In this document: in pieces, positions 1 to 5,846 of the stretch
Position numbering within the stretch: the stretch's first letter is position 1
Layout: the number at the start of each line of letters is the position of its first letter
Made by a program: the position numbers and the translations under genes
Assembly (NCBI GenBank): GCA_027593305.1
Contig: JAQCJA010000294.1
Coordinates: forward strand, 1-6,243
Direction of reading: 5' to 3'
DNA from: a bacterium
Lineage (GTDB): Bacteria; Latescibacterota; UBA2968; UBA8231
Length of the DNA stretch: 6,243 nt
The notes under the pieces: model-generated
Told to the model about the DNA's origin: nothing
Database searches by the model: none
The model's input: only the letters and a program-made list of their open reading frames with translations

Positions 1-1625
1 GCTCCCTTTGGTGTAGTCCGTTTGCCGGCATCGGCAGGGGGCAACAGCAGGCGCGCCGGACGCCGTTCGTGGATGACGTCGTAGCCCTCGTCGGTAACGA
101 GCACCACGGGTCGGTCCGTGCCGCTGAAATCGACCCAGCCCGCTGTCACGCAGCGGCGCAGCAGCGTCAGGATCCACTCCTCGGCCTTCTCTGAGAGCAC
201 GCCATAGGTGGGGGACTGATCCAGACCGGCATTCTGCAGGCGCAGATCATCGGCGCCGCGCAGCAGGCGGGCCGCCGCCCCAATGCCGAAACGACCGTGC
301 ACACGGGCAACGCCGCACAGGGCCTGGCGCACGACGCGGCTGACCTCGTCGGTGTCGTCGCCGTCGTCATCGGACAGTTCCAGGCAGACATCACACTTGC
401 CGCACCCGGACAGGGTTTCGGCTTCGTCGCCGAAGTAGCGCAGGATGGCATCGTGGCGGCAGCCGCCACCCTCGGCATAACGCATCAATTCGAGAAACAG
501 ATTCCAGCGGTGGCGCACGGTCTCCGGATCGGGAGCCCGACCGTCGATGTCACTCTCGATGAGGCGCCGGCGGAAGGCCATGTCGCCGGAGGACACAAGC
601 AGGACACAGACGGCATCGGCCCCATCCCGCCCCGCGCGTCCCGCCTCCTGGTAGTAGGCCTCCACCGAACTGGGAGGTGCCAGGTGGGCGATGCAGCGCA
701 CATCGGCGCGATCAATGCCCATGCCAAAGGCGTTCGTGGCGACGACGATCTCCTGCGCACCGGCAGTGAAGGCGCGCTGCACGGACTCGCGCTGGTCACC
801 GGGCATGCCGGCGTGATAGGGGGCGGCGTTCCAGCCGGCCGCACAAAGTCGGGTCGCCTCTTCTTCGGTCTGGCGTCGTGACGGGGCGTAGATGATGGCT
901 GTGCCGCGGCCGCCGCCGGGGCCGGTCAGCGCCTCCTGCAGCAGCCCGTCCACCTGTGCGGCGCGGTCCTTCTTGCTCTGCGTGTCGCGCACGCGGAAGG
1001 CCAGGTTGGGTCGGGCAAAACCGCGCAGGTGCTGTGGTGTATCCGGAGGCAGACCGAGGCGCGCCAGGATCTCGTCGCGCACGACAGGGGTTGCTGTCGC
1101 CGTACACGCGAGCACCCGTGCTCCGGGCAGTTGCTCGAGCAATTCGCCGATCTGCATGTATTCGGGGCGGAAATCGTGGCCCCACTCGCTGATGCAGTGA
1201 GCCTCGTCGATGGCCACAAGGGGGCAGTCCAGCCGGCTGACCAGATCACGAAAACCGTCGAAGGCGAGCCGCTCGGGGGCGACGTAGACAAGCTTGTACC
1301 GGCCCCGGGCCATGGCGCCCATGCGCTGGCGGATGACGTCGCCATCGAGGGTGCCCGCCAGGTAGGTGGCGCTGACGCCGCGCGCTTCGAGGGCGCTCAC
1401 CTGGTCGTGCATCAGGGCAATGAGGGGGGAGACAACGATGGTGGTGCCCGGCAGCAAGGCGGCGGGCAACTGGTAGGTCAGGCTCTTGCCGCCCCCTGTG
1501 GGGGCCACGAGCAGCACCCGGCCCCCATCCAGCAGCGCCTCGATGGCCTCGCGTTGACCGGGGCGGAAATCGGCGAAGCCCAGCTGGCGCAGGCCGGCGT
1601 CGAGGTCGAGGGAGAGGATCGTCAT
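1..1625 (-). CDS. recQ: RecQ-family ATP-dependent DNA helicase (3' end beyond window)
   Basis: A 3'-5' superfamily 2 DNA helicase that unwinds recombination and repair intermediates in the cytoplasm. 541 codons are visible with no stop before the left edge. Motifs in order: motif 0 FRPGQREAI (residues 20-28), Walker A APTGGGKS (41-48), motif Ia VVSPLIALMHDQV (64-76), DEAHCISEWGHDFRPEY (140-156), motif III ACTATATP (173-180), motif IV around AIIYAPSR (243-250), motif V ATNAFGMGIDRADV (296-309) and motif VI QEAGRAGRDG (326-335). The RecQ zinc site is complete: Cys389, Cys408, Cys411 and Cys414. An acidic linker (418-426, mostly Asp) leads into an RQC winged-helix region (about 428-530, with RVHGRFGIGAAARLLRG). 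Whether an HRDC domain follows cannot be seen. ATG 1625 is the first possible start because an in-frame TAA lies five codons upstream (1638-1640). No Shine-Dalgarno sequence precedes it directly. It is the last visible minus-strand gene, 149 bp after the carbonic anhydrase. Confidence 0.96.
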   Translation of the reverse strand, partial: MTILSLDLDAGLRQLGFADFRPGQREAIEALLDGGRVLLVAPTGGGKSLTYQLPAALLPGTTIVVSPLIALMHDQVSALEARGVSATYLAGTLDGDVIRQRMGAMARGRYKLVYVAPERLAFDGFRDLVSRLDCPLVAIDEAHCISEWGHDFRPEYMQIGELLEQLPGARVLACTATATPVVRDEILARLGLPPDTPQHLRGFARPNLAFRVRDTQSKKDRAAQVDGLLQEALTGPGGGRGTAIIYAPSRRQTEEEATRLCAAGWNAAPYHAGMPGDQRESVQRAFTAGAQEIVVATNAFGMGIDRADVRCIAHLAPPSSVEAYYQEAGRAGRDGADAVCVLLVSSGDMAFRRRLIESDIDGRAPDPETVRHRWNLFLELMRYAEGGGCRHDAILRYFGDEAETLSGCGKCDVCLELSDDDGDDTDEVSRVVRQALCGVARVHGRFGIGAAARLLRGADDLRLQNAGLDQSPTYGVLSEKAEEWILTLLRRCVTAGWVDFSGTDRPVVLVTDEGYDVIHERRPARLLLPPADAGKRTTPKG

Positions 1626-1645
1626 GGAGAGACGACGTTAGGCAT
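1622..1645 (-). other. Possible 7-codon leader ORF overlapping the recQ start (ATGA)
   Basis: On the minus strand an ATG at 1645-1643 opens a reading frame coding MPNVVSP, and its TGA (1624-1622) overlaps the recQ ATG in an ATGA arrangement. AGGG at 1658-1655 lies nine bases before this ATG, a reasonable ribosome-binding distance, whereas recQ itself has no such element. Translational coupling is therefore an inference. Such short ORFs arise often by chance, so confidence is low. Confidence 0.2.
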
Positions 1646-1774
1646 GCCCCGGAACCCTGTCCAGCGCCGGCAGATGCTACAGGCTGATCCTGCCAACAGA
1701 TGTGTTGCAGGTGCGCAGTCCCTGGCTGCCAGCGGGCACTATCCGAGAACGGTGCCGCTGATGCGCACGCTGCC
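1626..1774. other. Spacer between carbonic anhydrase and recQ, no clear gene
   Basis: This 149-bp gap holds the possible recQ leader ORF and a weak stem-loop near 1733-1759 (arms GCGG-CAC and GTGCCGC with one bulged base). No T-run follows the stem on either strand, so it is not a convincing intrinsic terminator. I see no strong promoter. recQ may be co-transcribed with the carbonic anhydrase gene, but the gap is long enough to hide a weak promoter. Confidence 0.4.
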
Positions 1775-2368
1775 TCAGGCCTCGCGGTCGTCGTGCAGAT
1801 CGCTAATCAGGCCCGTTGCCAGGTCATAGATCCAGCCGTGCAGGTAGAGCTTCTGACCACGTTCCCAGGCATCGAGGATGATACTGCTGGAGGCGAGGGA
1901 CTCGACCTGCGCCCGCGTGTTCAATTCACACAGCCGGCGGAAGCGCGTCTCTGTGTCGAGGGGCTCCAGTTCGTCGCGGTGTCGACGCCGCACTTTGCTG
2001 ACGTGATCGACCCAGACACCCAGAGGTCCGCTGACCGGCGGTGACAGGGCCGCCTGCACGCCTCCACAACCGTAATGGCCACAGATGACGACGTGTTCCA
2101 CCTGCAGGGAGACAACGGCGAACTGCACGGCGGATAACACGTTGACGTCACCCGGAGCGACAACGTTGGCAATATTGCGGTGGACAAAAAGCTCGCCCGG
2201 ATCGAGGCCGACGATGACGTTCGGTGGGACGCGGCTGTCGGCACAGCCAATCCACAGAATGCGCGGGCGCTGCGCCTCGGCAAGTCGTTTGAAGTAATCC
2301 GGGTCGTGCTCACGAACGTGGCGGGCCCACTGCTGGTTGTTGGCGAAAACTTCAGGCAGGTATCTCAT
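1775..2368 (-). CDS. can: Beta-class carbonic anhydrase
   Basis: A zinc enzyme that interconverts CO2 and bicarbonate in the cytoplasm, supplying bicarbonate to carboxylases. Bicarbonate is also needed indirectly for purine, pyrimidine and fatty-acid synthesis. The 197-residue protein is about the size of the E. coli Can type. The zinc ligands are all present at Cys42, Asp44, His98 and Cys101, in the motifs CADSRVP (42-48) and CGHYGCGG (96-103). These are the same residue numbers I recall for E. coli Can. The Asp44-Arg46 pair used in catalysis is intact, and the C-terminal HGWIYDLATG is typical of the family. ATG 2368 is the first in-frame start, since a TGA lies two codons upstream. No good Shine-Dalgarno sequence precedes it, and an inverted repeat covers the start codon. 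The symbol can is by similarity (cynT and yadF are also used). The gene lies 68 bp after the pseudogene remnant and 149 bp before recQ. Confidence 0.95.
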   Translation of the reverse strand: MRYLPEVFANNQQWARHVREHDPDYFKRLAEAQRPRILWIGCADSRVPPNVIVGLDPGELFVHRNIANVVAPGDVNVLSAVQFAVVSLQVEHVVICGHYGCGGVQAALSPPVSGPLGVWVDHVSKVRRRHRDELEPLDTETRFRRLCELNTRAQVESLASSSIILDAWERGQKLYLHGWIYDLATGLISDLHDDREA

Positions 2369-2388
2369 GGATCATGAAAGTCCATGAG
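2364..2388 (-). promoter_or_regulatory. Inverted repeat spanning the carbonic anhydrase start codon
   Basis: Perfect 8-bp arms CTCATGGA (2364-2371) and TCCATGAG (2381-2388) are separated by 9 bases. In the minus-strand mRNA they would form an 8-bp stem with the carbonic anhydrase AUG (2368-2366) inside the 3' arm. This could limit translation initiation, or the dyad could be a protein-binding site. The symmetry is seen directly. Its function is inference. Confidence 0.35.
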
Positions 2389-2436
2389 TCCTGGGCATGG
2401 CGCAAATCACACGCTCACGCGGACTACGCACCGCGA

Positions 2437-3050
2437 TTATTGGCGCCAGGGTAACAGCAGATCCGGGCAGTTCCGTGCCAGACAGGCACCGCTGGGGCGT
2501 TCCCCAAGGGGCCGTTCCGGCAGCTGGTCGTAGGACTCATAGGTGATGTCGAGCCACGGTGTTTCCAGGCGACGATGGTCCTCGTAGCGAGCAGATGGCC
2601 ATTGAGCATGAGGGCCGCCGAATGCAGACCATCGGCGTGTTCGAGCAGAAAGACGGCAGGCTTGTCGCAGTCCTCCATGTTCCCAGGCTGGCGCGTGCCC
2701 ACCGTGGCACAGGCCGCCTCGGCAAGAGCGCCGGAGAAGCGGCCCCGATCACGGGCGCGCCAGACGTCATCCCCTTCCAGGCACTGGACGGCGACGACGC
2801 CGGATTCGCCGCCCACTCGACGTTCGATCATACACTGCAGGGTTTCGAGGGTGTGGTAGCCATAGGCCTCGATGCCGCCATACCCGACGGCGACAGCCGC
2901 GTTGATGTGCACACCCTTGTCGTGCTCCAGCCAGGGGCGGCGCCAGGACAGAGGCAGACAGGAACCGGCCATGAGGGGGATATCGAGTTCCCGGGCCCGG
3001 TCCCACATCCACTGGGCGTCGGCGTGGGACCAGGCGTGATACGTAGCGTG
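2437..3050 (-). pseudogene. Remnant of a conserved protein (oxidoreductase-like, unnamed family), N-terminus missing, internal deletion
   Basis: Two frames of one ancestral gene can be read. From about 3050 to about 2590 one frame gives a conserved middle portion: AWSHADAQWMWDRAREL, then PLMAGSCLPLSWRRP, VGYGGIEAYGYHTLETLQCM, ERRVGGESGVVAVQCLEGD and a final ALMLNGHL. I recall this pattern from full-length proteins of roughly 400 residues in planctomycetes and uncultured phyla, usually annotated as hypothetical, with an N-terminal half before it. At about 2585-2600 similarity jumps to another frame giving ARYEDHRRLETPWLDITY and a C-terminus ending LLLPWRQ at TAA 2439-2437. The family section normally between these two pieces is absent. 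No start codon with a family-like N-terminus remains, and the 5' end runs into the HAD remnant. The intact continuation of the first frame, to a stop at 2424, looks like out-of-frame sequence. The family assignment is from memory and not firm, but the frame change is visible. Confidence 0.65.
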
Positions 3051-3400
3051 ACAAGAGCCCCCGGGAACAGCTGCAGACCCTCGGTCCGCAGCCGCGCAAA
3101 GGTATCGGCGAGGTGCTGTGCCAGACCATTGTCATTGATGCCGAGTTCTGTCAGGGCATCACCGACGATGCGCCCCCGTGTTGCCAGCAGGTCCAGTCTG
3201 CCCCTTCGGTGTCGATCCGGATCCGACTACCAGACGCGGGAGACCCTGTCGATGGTGGCAAGCACGGTGGTCGGCTCGATGCCACCATCGTCGCCGGAAA
3301 AGCGGGCCACAGTGGTTTGCCAGGCGGGCCCGGCAGGTCCGGTAAAGTCGAGGATCGTGTCGTCAAGGTCGAAGAAGATCGCCTGCGGCACTGTTGTCAT
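3041..3400 (-). pseudogene. HAD-superfamily hydrolase, N-terminal fragment with in-frame TAG
   Basis: The ATG at 3400 begins nine bases after the purA stop, so the gene was probably co-transcribed with purA. Residues 8-18 (IFFDLDDTILD) carry HAD motif I, with the nucleophile Asp11 and acid/base Asp13. HAD proteins are mostly phosphatases or related hydrolases, and the substrate here is unknown. Residue 58 is TAG (3229-3227). Beyond it the same frame continues with clear family sequence: SDPDRHRRGRLDL (59-71), an alpha-helical cap region and LFPGAL (111-116). Family members I recall have Trp just before SDP, so TGG to TAG by one transition is the likely lesion. After about 3041-3050 similarity stops, and motifs II, III (Lys) and IV (acidic) are missing. 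The sequence passes into the other remnant in a different frame. The product would be a 57-residue peptide without a complete active site. Confidence 0.75.
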
Positions 3401-3409
3401 GGATTCGTT

Positions 3410-4696
3410 TCAGTCTCGATAAATGAGGGCGTCCCGATGGGGACCGACAGAGATCATCTGCACGGGGACGTCGATGAGGGCTTCGACGAAATCTACATAA
3501 CCCTTGGCGGCGTCCGGCAGATCCTGCCAGCTGCGGGCGCCGGTGAGGTCCTGCCCCTGCCAACCGGGCCGTTGATCCAGAACAGGTTCGGCCTTCTCCA
3601 GGTACCGCGTCAATGGCAATTGCTGTGTCTGCTGGCCGTCGACCCGATAGGCGCAGCATACCGGGATCTCGGGCAGATAGGAAAGCACGTCGAGATTGGT
3701 CAGGGCAACCCGCGTCGCGCCCTGCAGGCGACACCCGTAGCGTGTCGCCACACCATCAAAAGGGCCCACCCGCCGGGGACGGCCCGTCGTGGCGCCGTAC
3801 TCCCCCCGGTCGCCACCCCGCTGTCGCAGTTGCTGGGCCTGGTCACCGAACCACTCGGTGACAAAGGGACCAGCGCCCACGCAACTGCTGTAGGCCTTGG
3901 CGACGGCGACGACATCGGTGACCGACGCCGCAGGCACACCGGCGCCCACGGGAATGAAACCGGCCAGCGGCGACGACGAGGACGAGTAGGGGTAGATGCC
4001 ATGATCGGGGTCGCGCAGGGCACCCAACTGGCCTTCAGCGAGGATGGTCTCACCGGCGGCAAGGCGCTCGTGGAGCAGGGCGGGCCCGTCGCACAGCATG
4101 GGTTCCAATCGTTGCGCATGGGCCAGCAGGCCCGCAACGATGGTATCGACGTCGGCCTCCGGCTGCTGGTAGAGATGGCGGAACAGCACGTTGCGAGCTG
4201 TCAGGCAACGGGTGACACGTTCCCGCAGCCAGGCTTCGTCGAGCAGGTCCCCTGCCTGCACGCCGATCTTCATGTACTTGTCCCCGTAGAAGGGGGCGAT
4301 GCCGGCGCGGGTGGAGCCGAAGGCACGTTCGGCGCCCAGACGCTCCTCTTCGTACTGGTCCTGCAGCACGTGTACGGGCAGCACAATCTGGGCGCGGTGG
4401 GCGACGCGCAGATCGGGGGCGGGCACGCCGGCGGCGAGCAGTTCGTCCAGTTCGGCAAAAAGCGCCGCCAGATCCACGGCCACACCCGGTCCCAGAATGT
4501 TGATGGTGTCGGGCGTGAAGACACCGGAGGGCAGCAGATGCAGGGCAAAGCGCCCGCGATCATTGATGATCGTGTGGCCGGCGTTGCGCCCGCCCTGAAA
4601 ACGGACCACGATGTTGGCAGATGCGGCAAGGGCATCGGTGATCTTGCCTTTGCCTTCATCCCCCCAGGTGGCGCCGACAACGGCAGTGACGGGCAT
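3410..4696 (-). CDS. purA: Adenylosuccinate synthetase
   Basis: Makes adenylosuccinate from IMP and aspartate using GTP, the first committed step from IMP to AMP, in the cytoplasm. The 428-residue length is close to the roughly 430 usual for the family. Visible motifs: WGDEGKGK (11-18) with catalytic Asp13, GGRNAGHT (35-42) with catalytic His41, GSTRAGIAPFYGDKY (127-141), AEGQLGALRDPDHGIYPY (220-237), GATTGRPRR (301-309) as the Arg-rich substrate loop, and ISVGPHRD (415-422) near the C-terminus. The spellings EGQLG.L.DPDHGIYP, RYGCR.QG and DVL.YL.EIPVC match a PurA subtype I recall from Firmicutes rather than the E. coli type. The E. coli TKLD guanine-contact motif reads TNLD here (333-336), and that subtype also lacks the Lys. 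Start: ATG 4696 has AGGAGA seven bases upstream. A longer in-frame ATG at 4765 would add 23 residues unlike PurA. It is the first gene of the minus-strand unit. Confidence 0.97.
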   Translation of the reverse strand: MPVTAVVGATWGDEGKGKITDALAASANIVVRFQGGRNAGHTIINDRGRFALHLLPSGVFTPDTINILGPGVAVDLAALFAELDELLAAGVPAPDLRVAHRAQIVLPVHVLQDQYEEERLGAERAFGSTRAGIAPFYGDKYMKIGVQAGDLLDEAWLRERVTRCLTARNVLFRHLYQQPEADVDTIVAGLLAHAQRLEPMLCDGPALLHERLAAGETILAEGQLGALRDPDHGIYPYSSSSSPLAGFIPVGAGVPAASVTDVVAVAKAYSSCVGAGPFVTEWFGDQAQQLRQRGGDRGEYGATTGRPRRVGPFDGVATRYGCRLQGATRVALTNLDVLSYLPEIPVCCAYRVDGQQTQQLPLTRYLEKAEPVLDQRPGWQGQDLTGARSWQDLPDAAKGYVDFVEALIDVPVQMISVGPHRDALIYRD

Positions 4697-4703
4697 GACA
4701 CTT

Positions 4704-4709
4704 TCTCCT
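4704..4709 (-). promoter_or_regulatory. purA ribosome-binding site
   Basis: AGGAGA on the minus strand lies seven bases before the ATG at 4696-4694. It is the strongest Shine-Dalgarno sequence in the window and decides the purA start over the upstream in-frame ATG at 4765. Confidence 0.85.
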
Positions 4710-4776
4710 GGCAGCCAGTGAGTGGTGGAGACGGACACAGAGCAACTACGAGAGGCCCTGCACATAAGCCAAATTC

Positions 4777-4782
4777 ATTATA
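4777..4782 (-). promoter_or_regulatory. Candidate purA -10 box (TATAAT)
   Basis: A perfect TATAAT on the minus strand sits in the only AT-rich patch (about 4764-4784) of the divergent purA-lysR gap. It would place transcription start near 4770, with a 5' untranslated region of roughly 70 bases. No convincing -35 lies 16-18 bp upstream. A TTGATG (4799-4794 on the minus strand) is only 11 bp away. Such a promoter might depend on an activator. On the plus strand TATACT (4779-4784) overlaps it as a possible lysR -10. Confidence 0.45.
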
Positions 4783-4783
4783 C

Positions 4784-4798
4784 TGATACCGGGCATCA
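4784..4798. promoter_or_regulatory. Imperfect palindrome in the divergent purA-lysR promoter region, candidate operator
   Basis: TGATACC-G-GGCATCA has arms matching at six of seven positions and lies directly beside the overlapping -10-like boxes. LysR-type regulators commonly bind dyad sites between their own gene and a divergent target, so this is a candidate autoregulatory site. The exact T-N11-A LysR consensus is not visible here, and the assignment is inference from position. Confidence 0.3.
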
Positions 4799-4825
4799 AT
4801 CTGGCTAATGCAACCCGACCAATGC

Positions 4826-4829
4826 AAGG
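4826..4829 (+). promoter_or_regulatory. lysR ribosome-binding site
   Basis: AAGG eight bases before ATG 4838 supports that start over the in-frame ATG at 4808, which has no purine-rich element before it. Confidence 0.55.
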
Positions 4830-4837
4830 TAGTGCTG

Positions 4838-5731
4838 ATGGAACTGCAGCAACTGCGTGGATTCTACGAGGTGGCGCGCGAGGGCAGCTTCACCCGGGCG
4901 GCGGCGCGCCTGTTCCTGACACAGCCCGCCATCAGCCAGCAGGTGAAGGCGCTGGAAGAGGAACTGGGCCAGGCGTTGATCGTACGGGGACGGCGTGCGG
5001 TGGAACTCACGGCGGCGGGCCACGCCCTCTATGAGCGCACGACGACGATCTTTGCCGAGTTGGAGGGTGCCCGGCAGGAGCTCGATGCCATGGGCCAGAT
5101 CGTCCGCGGCCGGGTGCTGCTGGCGACGAGTGACACGAACTGTACGTATGTGCTGCCCAACGTGTTACGTCGGTTTCGTGCGCGCTACCCGGAGGTCAAA
5201 GTCGACATCCGCAACAAGATGTCCGCCGAGGTGCGGCAACTGACCCTGGCCGATCAGGTCGACTTCGGCATCGTCACCCTGCCTGCCCGCGAACGGGGCC
5301 TGCGGTCGGAGCCACTCTTTGTCCGGGGTGACGTGTGGATCTGCCCACCGGGACACGCTCTGGCCGGTCGCCAGTCGATCCGGCCCGCCACGGCAGGGCG
5401 TTTTCCGCTGCTGGCGCTGGAGCGAGGCAGCCAGAGCCGGGCCGTGCTGGATGAAGTGCTGCAGCGCGCCGGGGTGGCACCACGACTGGCCATGGAACTG
5501 GGCAGCATCGAGATCATCAAGCAGTTCGTCGAGATCGACTTCGGCATCGCCCTGGTCCCCGCCGTGTCGGTCGTGCGCGAGGCGGCCGAAGGGCGGCTGC
5601 TCACCATCGGCGCGCAGGGCTTCGACGGACGCTCGATCGGTCTCGTGCGGCATCGGGGGCGGCCCGAATCACCGGCAACGGCAGCACTGACGCAGATGAT
5701 CCGTGAGGATCTTGCCGGCGTGCAGATCTGA
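4838..5731 (+). CDS. LysR-type transcriptional regulator
   Basis: A DNA-binding regulator of 297 residues, normal for the family. Residues 1-60 form the winged helix-turn-helix: MELQQLRGFYEVAREGSF, then TRAAARLFLTQPAISQQV containing the recognition helix, then the KALEEELG linker start. The usual linker helix follows. Residues from about 88 onward (RVLLATSDTNCTYVLPNVL) form the two-lobed effector-binding domain, including the late GSIEIIKQFVEIDFGIALVP stretch typical of the CysB/CysL/Cbl-like side of the family. The effector is unknown. The start at 4838 is chosen because AAGG (4826-4829) lies eight bases upstream and the family almost always begins just before the QLRxF motif. An in-frame ATG at 4808 lacks a ribosome-binding site and would add ten untypical residues. 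It is divergent from purA and followed by an SDR gene 115 bp downstream. Control of itself and perhaps a neighbour is likely but not shown. Confidence 0.93.
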   Translation: MELQQLRGFYEVAREGSFTRAAARLFLTQPAISQQVKALEEELGQALIVRGRRAVELTAAGHALYERTTTIFAELEGARQELDAMGQIVRGRVLLATSDTNCTYVLPNVLRRFRARYPEVKVDIRNKMSAEVRQLTLADQVDFGIVTLPARERGLRSEPLFVRGDVWICPPGHALAGRQSIRPATAGRFPLLALERGSQSRAVLDEVLQRAGVAPRLAMELGSIEIIKQFVEIDFGIALVPAVSVVREAAEGRLLTIGAQGFDGRSIGLVRHRGRPESPATAALTQMIREDLAGVQI

Positions 5732-5750
5732 AATACCAGGATCTGCACGC
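5718..5750. repeat. 11-bp perfect inverted repeat around the lysR stop codon
   Basis: The arms GCGTGCAGATC (5718-5728) and GATCTGCACGC (5740-5750) are perfect, with an 11-base loop that begins with the lysR TGA (5729-5731). The RNA would form a stable stem-loop at the 3' end of lysR. No T-run follows on either strand, so it is not a classical Rho-independent terminator. It may act as a mRNA 3' stabiliser, a U-tract-less terminator or a protein-binding dyad. The symmetry is seen directly and the function is inferred. Confidence 0.6.
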
Positions 5751-5846
5751 GCGACGACTGGACAATACCGGTGGTGACACCCTTCCATTGTCCGTGGTTT
5801 TTGATCTGCTCCCATCCCACCAATCAACAGATGACGGAATACCTCC
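5732..5846 (+). other. Intergenic gap between lysR and the SDR gene
   Basis: This holds the 3' arm of the lysR inverted repeat and a small GGTG-GTGA-CACC hairpin near 5770. No clear sigma70-type promoter is visible. Whether the SDR gene is co-transcribed with lysR or has its own promoter cannot be decided. Confidence 0.4.

Noticed and set aside
1253..1264. Nonsense or frame damage in recQ, checked because of the neighbouring pseudogenes
   Set aside because: All helicase motifs and the zinc cysteines read in one uninterrupted frame from 1625 to the window edge.
1733..1759. Terminator between the carbonic anhydrase gene and recQ
   Set aside because: The stem is short, has a bulge and is not followed by a T-run on the transcribed strand.
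1029..1829. A 266-codon plus-strand open frame across recQ and the spacer
   Set aside because: The recQ helicase motifs occupy the other strand, and the plus translation shows no recognisable domain.
2559..3422. A 287-codon plus-strand open frame across the remnants, which could have replaced the pseudogene reading
   Set aside because: The translation has no recognisable motifs, while the minus strand gives HAD motif I and long conserved blocks.
4708..4718. CTGGCAGCCAG hairpin beside the purA ribosome-binding site as a riboswitch element
   Set aside because: The stem is only four bp and the leader of about 70 bases lacks a recognisable aptamer. The minus-strand form (CTGGCTGCCAG) also occurs by chance in the spacer near 1722.
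4697..4765. Longer purA start at ATG 4765
   Set aside because: The extra 23 residues are not PurA-like, and AGGAGA marks ATG 4696.
3113..4786. A 557-codon open frame on the plus strand opposite purA
   Set aside because: Its translation is low-complexity and resembles no family, and the opposite strand encodes a complete PurA with catalytic residues. Long antisense frames are common in GC-rich genes.
4808..4837. Ten-residue upstream extension of LysR from ATG 4808
   Set aside because: It has no ribosome-binding site and an untypical N-terminus. ATG 4838 has AAGG and begins in the usual family position.
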